Below are positions 1 through 6,454 of a stretch of DNA of 14,094 nucleotides, piece by piece. The notes below the pieces were generated by a model. That model searched no databases. It worked only from the letters and a program-made list of their open reading frames with translations, and was not told where the DNA came from. The translations under genes were made by a program, and so were the position numbers. The stretch spans positions 1 to 14,094 of the forward strand of contig JAIRPH010000133.1 in NCBI GenBank assembly GCA_031257135.1, read 5' to 3'. The DNA comes from Spirochaetaceae bacterium (GTDB lineage: Bacteria > Spirochaetota > Spirochaetia > Treponematales > Breznakiellaceae). Positions within the stretch are counted from its first letter, which is position 1. Each line of letters opens with the position of its first letter.

Positions 1-131
1 CTATAGTATTGCTATGGCATTGGGGGCATTTGAGTTCTATGGTGATTGACATTATTCCATAGTATCGACTTTGTCCCCCTTTGTCATTCTCTCTCTATCA
101 TACTTTGTAGATCACCACCAAAGATTATTTA

Positions 132-353
132 TTGGCAATTATCGTAGCGCCATTAAGTATACTATTAAGGCTAAAAAACAATGGAAATATAAAAGTTTCA
201 AAAGCAGAAAAGGAAGCGTGGGCAGGACATTTTCAGTATGATAAATATTTAACAATAAAAGAAATAAAGAAAATAGTGAAAACCAAATTAGGAAAAGCAA
301 AGGTAAGGAAACATTTATTCTGGAGATATTCAATAGTATATACAAATATTTAA
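132..353 (+). CDS. Doubtful small lysine-rich ORF (73 aa)
   Basis: An open frame from a TTG codon encodes a basic, lysine-rich 73-residue product with no motif I recognise. The frame is open from 111 (after a TAG at 108-110), so if real it is a short gene or the tail of a degraded one. The surrounding DNA is much more AT-rich than the rest of the window, and purine-rich codons on this strand resemble coding sequence from an AT-rich genome. There is no clear Shine-Dalgarno sequence before the TTG. In its favour, it runs toward a strong hairpin at 383-414 that could terminate this strand. An opposite-strand frame of similar length makes the coding call weak. It may be a remnant of acquired DNA. 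Confidence 0.22.
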   Translation: MAIIVAPLSILLRLKNNGNIKVSKAEKEAWAGHFQYDKYLTIKEIKKIVKTKLGKAKVRKHLFWRYSIVYTNI

Positions 354-382
354 AAAATATAATTCATTGAAAAATAGTTGAT

Positions 383-420
383 AAAGAACCCATGAGCTTG
401 CTCATGGGTTCTTTATTTTC
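383..420. terminator. Bidirectional rho-independent terminator
   Basis: A perfect 14-bp stem (383-396 with 401-414) closes a CTTG tetraloop. On the plus strand it is followed by ATTTTC. On the minus strand the stem ends in TTT and a T-rich stretch follows. It lies just past the 3' end of the tatD-family gene on the minus strand and past the doubtful plus-strand ORF, so it can stop transcription from both sides. Confidence 0.85.
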
Positions 421-439
421 CAAGGGATTCAAAGGAAGC

Positions 440-1240
440 CTAAACCGCGTCGCTGTTGTAAGCCCGGTAGAAATTCTCTTCGGTTATGCGTTGCAAGTCT
501 TCAAGGGGATGTCCTGCTTCCTGCCGAATCCGCGCCATAATCTGGAATATTTCCGGCAGATCGTCCCAGTGAGAAAAGACGGTTCCCGGCAGACGCTGAT
601 AAGGAGCGTCGGTTTCGGCGAGGAGACGATCCCGCGGCAGTCCCGCGCAGGATCGAAGCGACTCTTTGCGTCCCAGCGCAAGAGGATTGCCGAAGGAAAA
701 ATAGGCGTTTATGCCGCGGCGTAATAACGCTTCTCCTTCCGCCAATGTTCCGGGATAAGAATGAAAAATCACGGACCGCGCTTTTTTTAACTCCGAAGCG
801 CAGGCAAAAACTTTGTGCATGGCTTTGCGGATATGGAGAACAATAGGCAGTCCGCGGCTTAGGGCAAGGTCCAGATGCGCCGCGAACAGCCGATCCTGTA
901 CCGCTTCGGTATCCCGGAAGGTTTGGTCAAAGAGATCAAAACCGGTTTCGCCTATCCCGTCTAAACGTCCGCAGGAGGCTAAGGTTTCCAGAAGCGCAAG
1001 CGAAGCGGAAACTTGCGCCTGCTCCGGCGAAGCGGGAAGCTGAGGATGCGCCCCAAAGCAGAGGTATATCCGCGGGGCATTATCGGCGGACGCCTTTTGA
1101 CGGAGGTCCGCTTGGTAAGAAAAATCCCTCAAGTTCCAAGCGGAGGCGGCGCAGACAACGCCGCGGTTCCGGCGTTCTCTCTCGGCGTCGGGGAGATGGT
1201 TCGATAGGTCCCAAAGATGACAATGGGCGTCGGCGATCAT
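440..1240 (-). CDS. TatD-family metal-dependent hydrolase
   Basis: The 266-residue product is full length for the TatD/YcfH family of TIM-barrel amidohydrolase-fold metalloenzymes, which act as Mg2+-dependent DNases or phosphoesterases in the cytoplasm. All expected metal ligands are visible in order: the N-terminal HxH (H6, H8 in DAHCH), the conserved GAHP at 63-66, the glutamate in GETGFD (E98), H136 in HIRK, H160 in HSYPG and the aspartate in ETDAPY (D211). The ATG at 1238-1240 is preceded by AAGGAAGG about eight bases upstream, which supports this start. It is transcribed alone toward the terminator at 383-420 and divergently from the gene at 1331. Family assignment is secure. Which paralog (TatD, YcfH or YjjV type) cannot be decided here, so no symbol is given. 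Confidence 0.93.
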   Translation of the reverse strand: MIADAHCHLWDLSNHLPDAERERRNRGVVCAASAWNLRDFSYQADLRQKASADNAPRIYLCFGAHPQLPASPEQAQVSASLALLETLASCGRLDGIGETGFDLFDQTFRDTEAVQDRLFAAHLDLALSRGLPIVLHIRKAMHKVFACASELKKARSVIFHSYPGTLAEGEALLRRGINAYFSFGNPLALGRKESLRSCAGLPRDRLLAETDAPYQRLPGTVFSHWDDLPEIFQIMARIRQEAGHPLEDLQRITEENFYRAYNSDAV

Positions 1241-1306
1241 GGTTCAAAGTCCTTCCTTGCGTATTGGTAAAAACAGCTTACAAAAAGGTACTAGATTTAA
1301 TTTTAA

Positions 1307-1324
1307 GTATAGCGCATACTATAC
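1307..1324. promoter_or_regulatory. Dyad in divergent promoter region
   Basis: GTATAG at 1307-1312 and CTATAC at 1319-1324 form a perfect 6-bp inverted repeat with a 6-bp spacer. It ends six bases before the ATG of the gene at 1331, where a Shine-Dalgarno sequence would be expected and none is seen. It lies in the 90-bp region shared with the divergent tatD-family gene. It could be an operator or part of the promoter itself; both TATA-like arms could act as -10 elements. Chance is possible at this length. Confidence 0.35.
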
Positions 1325-1330
1325 CTCATA

Positions 1331-2755
1331 ATGGAGTATTTGGAAGAACTTTCGAATGTTCTTGAAAAAAGGCGGGCTTGGATTGAAGAGTCCCAGCTGG
1401 ATAAGTTAAAGGAACGGCTTCAGGCGTTTTACAGCGCGTATAACGCCTTGTATCTTTTTTTAATTCAAAAAGGCGCGCTTAAAGAAGACCCGTATAAAAA
1501 CGAAAGCAGTATAGAAATAGGGAAAATCCATATCCCTAAGACCTCGGTGTTTGCGGAAAGTACCAAAACGCAGGACCTCAGCGTCAGATTGGCTGATTAC
1601 GATACCCAGCTTAACATATTGGCGAATTTCTTCCCGCTGTCTCTGGACGCCCTTGATTTCGGAAAGATCAATCTCGTCATGGGGCTGGTCAAGTACATCG
1701 ACTGGTCCGCGCTGACCCCTGAATCGGATTACCCGGTGACCAAGGCGGTAGCGGAGATTAAGCGGGGAATCATGTCGGGCAAAGATAGTTCCGCCTTGAA
1801 CGCGCCGGCGAGCCTCGCTAAAATAGCCATCGCTATTTTGGGATGTTTGAAGATCGTCAATCACTTTAACCGGGAATTCTATAAATACGAACTCCGCGCT
1901 ACCCTTGCCGACTGCTTGACTCCGGAAAACCATCCTACCCCGGGCGAAATAAAGAAACGCCTCGCCGCGGCATCGCCGAATAAGACCTTTTACAACGAGT
2001 TAGCCGAAGAACTCCTCAAAGAAGATTATTCGCCGCAAGGAGCGCATCTGCGGGAAGAAGTCCTGAGATCGCTTCGAGTGGCTGAAGAAAAACATAAGAC
2101 CCAAGTATCGAACCGGTACTTGCTGATGGACGGAATCCAGATAATCGGCTCTATTTCAAGCATCCTCCACACCATCGAGGAAAAATTCGATTACAATAAA
2201 TACCTGCTGGAAGACCCTGAACCCAGCTTCTGGGTGCGGCTTCAGCGGTTCATCGACAAAATGATGAGCAAACAGCCGAAACCCGCGGTCTTTGAAGTGG
2301 AATATGAAGAACCGTCCTCCAAAGCTCAAACCGAAGAAGCTAAACCGATCAAAAAACGGATCGTATACGAAGAAATGAAGGCAGACCTTGAGAAAAAAAG
2401 CCGGAATCTCGCGAAAATCAGCTTTCAAGGAGCCGCGCTGATAAAATTTGAAGCTCTGTCCGACGAAGAACTCCTCAATTTCTTGGAGAGAGCCGCCAAA
2501 GGAATCAGCAACCAGTATAAACTCTTGATAGCTCTGGACAGCTTCTTTAAAACAAAGGTAGACGAAAAATACCGGGGTCAGGTAAAAGGCATAAAGCCTG
2601 AACTAAGCGCAATGAAAAACGCGTACATCAAGGCGACCGAAAAATCCGCCGAATATACCGCGTTAAAAGAAGCTGAAGAAATCCGTAAATGGCTCCCTAG
2701 ACCTCAGCAGGAAGAAGAAAATCGGGAAGAACCGGTAGAAGCTAATAATATGTAA
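1331..2755 (+). CDS. Unknown protein, first of a tandem paralogous pair
   Basis: The 474-residue product matches no family I recognise. It has no signal peptide or clear transmembrane segment, is rich in charged residues and predicted helix, and is probably cytoplasmic. It shares its whole length with the next gene. Common blocks in order are KEDPYK (near 50), YDTQL..LANF (near 90), LVMGLVKYIDW (near 115), a segment with FYNELAEELLKEDYSP (near 220), GIQIIGS (near 270) and VKGIKPEL near the C-terminus, followed by an EK..EY helix. Between the shared blocks lie divergent linkers. The tail is acidic (EEE, EEP). The ATG at 1331 has no visible Shine-Dalgarno sequence and follows a dyad. No catalytic motif is obvious, so a structural, adaptor or scaffold role is only a guess. 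Confidence 0.85.
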   Translation: MEYLEELSNVLEKRRAWIEESQLDKLKERLQAFYSAYNALYLFLIQKGALKEDPYKNESSIEIGKIHIPKTSVFAESTKTQDLSVRLADYDTQLNILANFFPLSLDALDFGKINLVMGLVKYIDWSALTPESDYPVTKAVAEIKRGIMSGKDSSALNAPASLAKIAIAILGCLKIVNHFNREFYKYELRATLADCLTPENHPTPGEIKKRLAAASPNKTFYNELAEELLKEDYSPQGAHLREEVLRSLRVAEEKHKTQVSNRYLLMDGIQIIGSISSILHTIEEKFDYNKYLLEDPEPSFWVRLQRFIDKMMSKQPKPAVFEVEYEEPSSKAQTEEAKPIKKRIVYEEMKADLEKKSRNLAKISFQGAALIKFEALSDEELLNFLERAAKGISNQYKLLIALDSFFKTKVDEKYRGQVKGIKPELSAMKNAYIKATEKSAEYTALKEAEEIRKWLPRPQQEEENREEPVEANNM

Positions 2756-2803
2756 CTTTTTCATAAATTATTCCGAAATAGTAGATACGCCTATTGCGCG
2801 GTC

Positions 2804-2832
2804 TTGAAGATTATCTCTATGTAAGGTAAATT
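2804..2832 (+). promoter_or_regulatory. Possible promoter for the second paralog
   Basis: TTGAAG at 2804-2809 and TAAATT at 2827-2832 are separated by 17 bases, each matching four of six consensus positions. Transcription would start almost at the ATG at 2843, giving a very short or leaderless transcript. This fits the lack of a well-placed Shine-Dalgarno sequence, but the match is modest. Confidence 0.35.
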
Positions 2833-2842
2833 TTATATAACC

Positions 2843-4237
2843 ATGAGTGAACTTACGGATTATCAGAAAACGCTCTCGGAAGCCCTAGAAGCCCGGAGAA
2901 ATACGCTCGAAAAGTTTGAAGTAACGGCTTTGAAAGAAAAACTTCAAGCCTTTCAGACGGCATACACTTCGCTCTACGGCTTACTGCTTAAAAAGGGGCT
3001 GATAAAAGAAGACCCTTATAAAGGAGACGCTCAAATAGGGGAAATCATTGTCCCGCCGAATACTCCCTTTTCCGAGTCCGAAAGTAGCGAACAGATCAGC
3101 ATCAGACTGGCGAGTTATGATACTCAACTCGATTTCCTTGCGAATTTTTATCAGCTCAATCTGGATTTTTTCACGCTGGACCGGATAAAACTCGTCTTAG
3201 GATTGGTAAAGTACGTTGACTGGGCGCATCTGAGCGCGTCCTCGGAATCCCCGATTACCGGCGCGGTAGGGTCCTTCATAAACCGGCTCAGAGGCGGTAC
3301 CGACGCTATGGGCATCAACGTGGTCAACGGCGTGACCGTTACCTTAAATAAATTAACCGGCGGCGTCATGGCGGACCTAAAAGCCCTCACCGACTTCGAT
3401 AAAGAATACTATAAACTGCAACTGCGGACCCTCCTCGCAGGCTTTTCGGAGAACAAACCTCCCACCGTAGGGGACATTAAAAAAAGATTCGCCGCCGCCA
3501 ATAAGGGCAAAGCCTTCTATGCCGAACTCGCCGAGGAACTCATCCGGGAAGATTACTCCCCAGAGGGACCTAACTTGCGGAAAAAGGTCCTTAAAGCCCT
3601 CAACGCCGGGACCGCTAATGAAAAACCTAAAGCGCCGGCAAAACAAGAAAACTCAATCAAGCCCATGTTAGTCGAGGGAATTCAGGTTATCGGTTCTGTG
3701 GCGTCAACCCTTACGGTCATAGGAGAGAAATTCGATGAAAATGAAATCCTCATGGAACGCCGGAAGATCAGTTTTTTGAACAAAGTTAAGCGGGTTATAG
3801 GGCAAATGCTCAACCATGAACCGGAGCCGACTATTTATGAAATAGAATTTACCGATGGAACCGCCGGGACCGGAATAAAAGAGCGAATCAACTTTACCCA
3901 CTTACGGGAAGATATGGACAAAAAAGCGAAAAACCTCGCCAACGCCGGCAACCGGAGCGCGGCGAAACTTGAAGCTCTGCCGGACGATCAGCTTCTGCGG
4001 TTTCTTGAGACCGCCATCAAAGACGTTAGGATTTTACATCGGGTGTTAGGGGCGTTGGACGACTATTTTAAAGCCTCTGTTGACAAAGAAGACCGCATCA
4101 AAGTAAAGGGAATAAAACCGGAACTAGCTACTATTAAAAACGCGTTTCTCAAGGCAAGCGAGAAATTTACCGAATACTCCAGTTTGAGAGCCGAAGAAGA
4201 ACAGTTTAAGCGCATGGGTATTGATTCGGCTGGGTAG
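2843..4237 (+). CDS. Unknown protein, second of a tandem paralogous pair
   Basis: The 464-residue product is a full-length paralog of the preceding protein, sharing the IKEDPYK, YDTQLDFLANF, LVLGLVKYVDW, AELAEELIREDYSPEG, GIQVIGS and VKGIKPEL blocks in the same order. The central region (about 155-185) differs most and contains a glycine- and valine-rich stretch (GINVVNGVTVTLNK). There is no signal peptide, so a cytoplasmic location is likely. The ATG at 2843 has only a distant AAGG (2823-2826) upstream, too far for a normal ribosome site. The stop at 4235-4237 is seven bases before the most likely ATG of the lipoprotein gene, pointing to an operon. The pair looks like an old local duplication kept by selection. 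Function is unknown. Confidence 0.85.
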   Translation: MSELTDYQKTLSEALEARRNTLEKFEVTALKEKLQAFQTAYTSLYGLLLKKGLIKEDPYKGDAQIGEIIVPPNTPFSESESSEQISIRLASYDTQLDFLANFYQLNLDFFTLDRIKLVLGLVKYVDWAHLSASSESPITGAVGSFINRLRGGTDAMGINVVNGVTVTLNKLTGGVMADLKALTDFDKEYYKLQLRTLLAGFSENKPPTVGDIKKRFAAANKGKAFYAELAEELIREDYSPEGPNLRKKVLKALNAGTANEKPKAPAKQENSIKPMLVEGIQVIGSVASTLTVIGEKFDENEILMERRKISFLNKVKRVIGQMLNHEPEPTIYEIEFTDGTAGTGIKERINFTHLREDMDKKAKNLANAGNRSAAKLEALPDDQLLRFLETAIKDVRILHRVLGALDDYFKASVDKEDRIKVKGIKPELATIKNAFLKASEKFTEYSSLRAEEEQFKRMGIDSAG

Positions 4238-4244
4238 CGGGTGT

Positions 4245-6005
4245 ATGCTGTATCTACTTATGTATAAAACAGCGATGCCTTTAGTTATCATATTGACTAT
4301 AACGGGTTGCGGCGGACTGCCGGTTCGGGAAAGCGCGGATAAGCCTGCCTTCAATTCTTTAGAAGCCCAGCGGAAACGGTCGCAATTTTTCGGGAAAGAG
4401 CCGGATTTTGCGACGACTCGTCCTCGGGCGGAAATCCGGGACGCCTTAACGGTTGCCTTTCCTCAAAGCGATATGCAGTTGGATTTCAGGAAGGCTTTTC
4501 TGACCCATGAAGCCCAGCTTTTTACGGGCATTTACGAGGGACTGTTTTCGTATCATCCTCTGACGATGGAGCCGGTTCCGGGAGTAGCCGTCCGGTGGTG
4601 GGTATCGGAAGATAAAAAGCAGTGGACCTTTATCCTGCGGAAAGACGCTAAATACTGGAACGGAGACGCGGTTACAGCCGAGCATTTCCGGGTCGCGTGG
4701 CTTTCTCTGCTCAATCCCTCCCGAAACGCTCCGTATGCGTCTCTCTTCGATATTATTGAAGGCGCGCGGGCGTATAGGTTGGGAGAAACCCGGGACCCTA
4801 ATCAGGTTGGGATTATCGCCAGAGACGATGAGACCTTAATCGTGCGGCTTTCCGCGCCGGCTTCTTTTTTCCCGCGGATGCTCTGTCATCATTCTTTCAG
4901 TCCGATTCATCCGTCTATGATAAACAAGAAAAACTGGTCTAAGGAGCCGCCGGTTTCCAACGGTCCGTTTTACATCAAAGAAAACAAGCCTACCCGCATA
5001 ACCTTAGTCAAAAATGAGCAGTATTGGGACTCCAAAAACGTATCCTTAAACCGGCTTACTCTGCGGTTTATCAAAGACGGGAATGAATCCGCGGAGCTTT
5101 GGAATTCCGGGGAAGCTCGGTGGATTTACCGTGATGTAAACATGGATGGGCTTACCGACCTGAGCGGGATCATGCTGAATCCTATGTTTTCCACGCATTA
5201 CTATTTCATCAAGGCTAAGGAAAAGCCTTGGAACGATTACCGCGTCCGTCAGGCTCTTACGCTGGCTCTGCCCTGGGATGAGATACGGCAGGGTTATATG
5301 CTTCCGGCGAAGACGCTGGTCTATCCTCTTGCCGGGTATCCTCACATAGAGGGGCTTGAAACTACGGATATGGAAAAAGCCCGGCAGTTATTAGCCGAAG
5401 CGGGGTATCCTCAAGGCGCGGGGCTTCCGGTTTTGGTTGTCCGGCTGAATCCTTCGCAGGAAGCGGCTCGGATGGGTTCCATCATGCTTGGGGCGTGGAT
5501 GGACAATCTTGGGATTCCCGTTAGAATCGAAGTGGTTCCCTACGGCGGGTATGAAGCGTCTCTTAAACAGGATAATTACAGCGTTGGTTCTACGACGTGG
5601 ATCGGGGATTTTGCGGACCCTTATACGTTTCTGGAGATGTGGCGGCGGGATTCTACGATGAACTACGCCCGCTACGACGACGCCGATTACGAAACCTTGA
5701 TGGACCGGTCTATGCTTGAAGAGGGCGGGAAACGAATGGAAACGCTGGCGGAAGCGGAAAAACTCCTCCTCGATAGGGGCGTAGTATTACCCATATTTTA
5801 CAGTCCGGCTTTAAACATCGTCGATATTGATGAAATCGACGGCTGGTATCCCAATGCGCTGGATATTCATCCCTTCAAGTATTTGTCCTTTAAGACCTTT
5901 AAGCCTTTGCCGGGGGTTGCGTCTCTGCCCGGTATGACTCAGGCGGCGTATACGTCTTTTCGGACGGTCCGGTCTTTTCTCGAATTTACCGAAAAGTCGC
6001 CTTGA
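4245..6005 (+). CDS. OppA-like peptide-binding lipoprotein (SBP_bac_5 family)
   Basis: This is a family 5 extracytoplasmic solute-binding protein, normally the peptide-capturing part of an Opp/Dpp ABC importer. From the ATG at 4245 the product is 586 residues, the usual OppA size. A hydrophobic segment ends in the lipobox ITGC (C22), so it should be a lipid-anchored periplasmic protein. Family hallmarks include the early GIYEGLFSYHP region, W.FILRKDAKYWNGDAVTAEHF, SNGPFYIKE, the RVRQALTLAL helix and the C-terminal WIGDFADPYTF block. Other possible starts are TTG 4221, which overlaps the upstream gene, and ATG 4260; the lipobox allows 4245 or 4260. No permease or ATPase genes flank it, so it is an orphan binding protein, possibly working with a transporter elsewhere or as a chemosensory or processing partner. 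Confidence 0.9.
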   Translation: MLYLLMYKTAMPLVIILTITGCGGLPVRESADKPAFNSLEAQRKRSQFFGKEPDFATTRPRAEIRDALTVAFPQSDMQLDFRKAFLTHEAQLFTGIYEGLFSYHPLTMEPVPGVAVRWWVSEDKKQWTFILRKDAKYWNGDAVTAEHFRVAWLSLLNPSRNAPYASLFDIIEGARAYRLGETRDPNQVGIIARDDETLIVRLSAPASFFPRMLCHHSFSPIHPSMINKKNWSKEPPVSNGPFYIKENKPTRITLVKNEQYWDSKNVSLNRLTLRFIKDGNESAELWNSGEARWIYRDVNMDGLTDLSGIMLNPMFSTHYYFIKAKEKPWNDYRVRQALTLALPWDEIRQGYMLPAKTLVYPLAGYPHIEGLETTDMEKARQLLAEAGYPQGAGLPVLVVRLNPSQEAARMGSIMLGAWMDNLGIPVRIEVVPYGGYEASLKQDNYSVGSTTWIGDFADPYTFLEMWRRDSTMNYARYDDADYETLMDRSMLEEGGKRMETLAEAEKLLLDRGVVLPIFYSPALNIVDIDEIDGWYPNALDIHPFKYLSFKTFKPLPGVASLPGMTQAAYTSFRTVRSFLEFTEKSP

Positions 6006-6030
6006 CATTTTTTCCGTACTTTGCTATGGT
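6002..6030 (+). promoter_or_regulatory. Sigma-70-type promoter for the InlB-repeat lipoprotein
   Basis: A perfect -35 TTGACA (6002-6007) is followed after 17 bases by TATGGT (6025-6030), which matches four of six -10 positions. The TTTGC just before the -10 is also found before the -10 of the promoter at 10040-10068. It overlaps the stop codon of the binding-protein gene and would give a leader of roughly 420 nt before the ATG at 6455. Confidence 0.65.
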
Positions 6031-6110
6031 TTATATATCAGCCGCGGGACAGCGGTAAACGATTAAAAAGGTACGGTAAAAACGGTAATGCAGGCTAAAA
6101 AGTCGGGATC

Positions 6111-6175
6111 ATTACTCATTACTCATTACTCATTACTCATTAATCATTACTCATTACTCATTACTCATTACTCAT
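6111..6175 (+). repeat. Heptanucleotide tandem repeat (ATTACTC)9
   Basis: Nine contiguous 7-bp units run from 6111 to 6173, followed by a partial AT. Eight are exactly ATTACTC and the fifth (6139-6145) is ATTAATC. Preceding bases ATC also fit the end of a unit. The array has the form of a slippage-prone short sequence repeat and lies in the leader between the promoter at 6002 and the lipoprotein start at 6455. None of the three plus-strand frames meets a stop inside it, because seven is not a multiple of three and the unit lacks stops. Confidence 0.97.
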
Positions 6176-6242
6176 GCTGAAATAGTCGCTTCAGCCAAGA
6201 ATTCTCATCTTTTTCTATCTTTTCTCTGCGATAGCAACCCAG

Positions 6243-6268
6243 AGTCCGCCGAAACACAGCGGCGGACT
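6243..6268 (+). promoter_or_regulatory. GC-rich hairpin in the leader
   Basis: AGTCCGCCG (6243-6251) pairs perfectly with CGGCGGACT (6260-6268) around an 8-nt A-rich loop. No T-run follows on either strand, so it is not a standard terminator. As part of the predicted leader it could stabilise the mRNA or act as a regulatory element. The role is inferred from position only. Confidence 0.5.
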
Positions 6269-6316
6269 GCTGAAAAATATGAGGGAGGTGATTGCGGAAT
6301 CCAGATTTACGGCTCA

Positions 6317-6361
6317 AGCCTAGATCGCTAGCGGGATCAGCCTTAGATCGCTCAGGGGATC
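6317..6361 (+). repeat. Imperfect 22/23-bp tandem direct repeat
   Basis: Units 6317-6338 and 6339-6361 lie directly next to each other. Both read AGCC, then TAGATCGCT, then a three-base variable part, then GGGATC; the second unit has one extra T. Within the first unit CGCTAGCG (6326-6333) is a palindrome that the second unit has lost. It could be a paired protein-binding site or simply a duplicated segment. Confidence 0.6.
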
Positions 6362-6454
6362 GTCTTGAGAAACAACCAGCCCCAACCGGCGCAGTCCTAA
6401 GCAAGATCAAACCGGTTGCGGAAATATGACTTTTTTTGCCTAAAGGAGCGAACC

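Larger units (their letters stand above)
6031..6454 (+). other. Long untranslated leader region without a gene
   Basis: This stretch of over 400 bases has no convincing gene. It contains, in order, the heptamer array (6111-6175), a GC-rich hairpin (6243-6268), a 22/23-bp imperfect direct repeat (6317-6361) and the ribosome site of the next gene (AAGGAG near 6443-6448). A minus-strand open frame across it shows no recognisable protein. I read it as the 5' leader of the lipoprotein mRNA. I do not recognise a known riboswitch in it. Confidence 0.5.

Noticed and set aside
392..724. Plus-strand open frame over the tatD-family gene
   Set aside because: It is antisense to a gene with all TatD metal ligands and begins inside the terminator hairpin.
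4221..4244. TTG 4221 as the start of the peptide-binding lipoprotein
   Set aside because: It overlaps the preceding gene and would put 13 to 8 extra residues, including a cysteine, before the signal peptide; ATG 4245 gives a normal lipoprotein signal.
6111..6175. Could the heptamer array be a CRISPR or an iteron origin?
   Set aside because: Units are 7 bp with no spacers, too short for CRISPR, and there is no replication gene, DnaA-box cluster or AT-rich unwinding element to suggest an origin.
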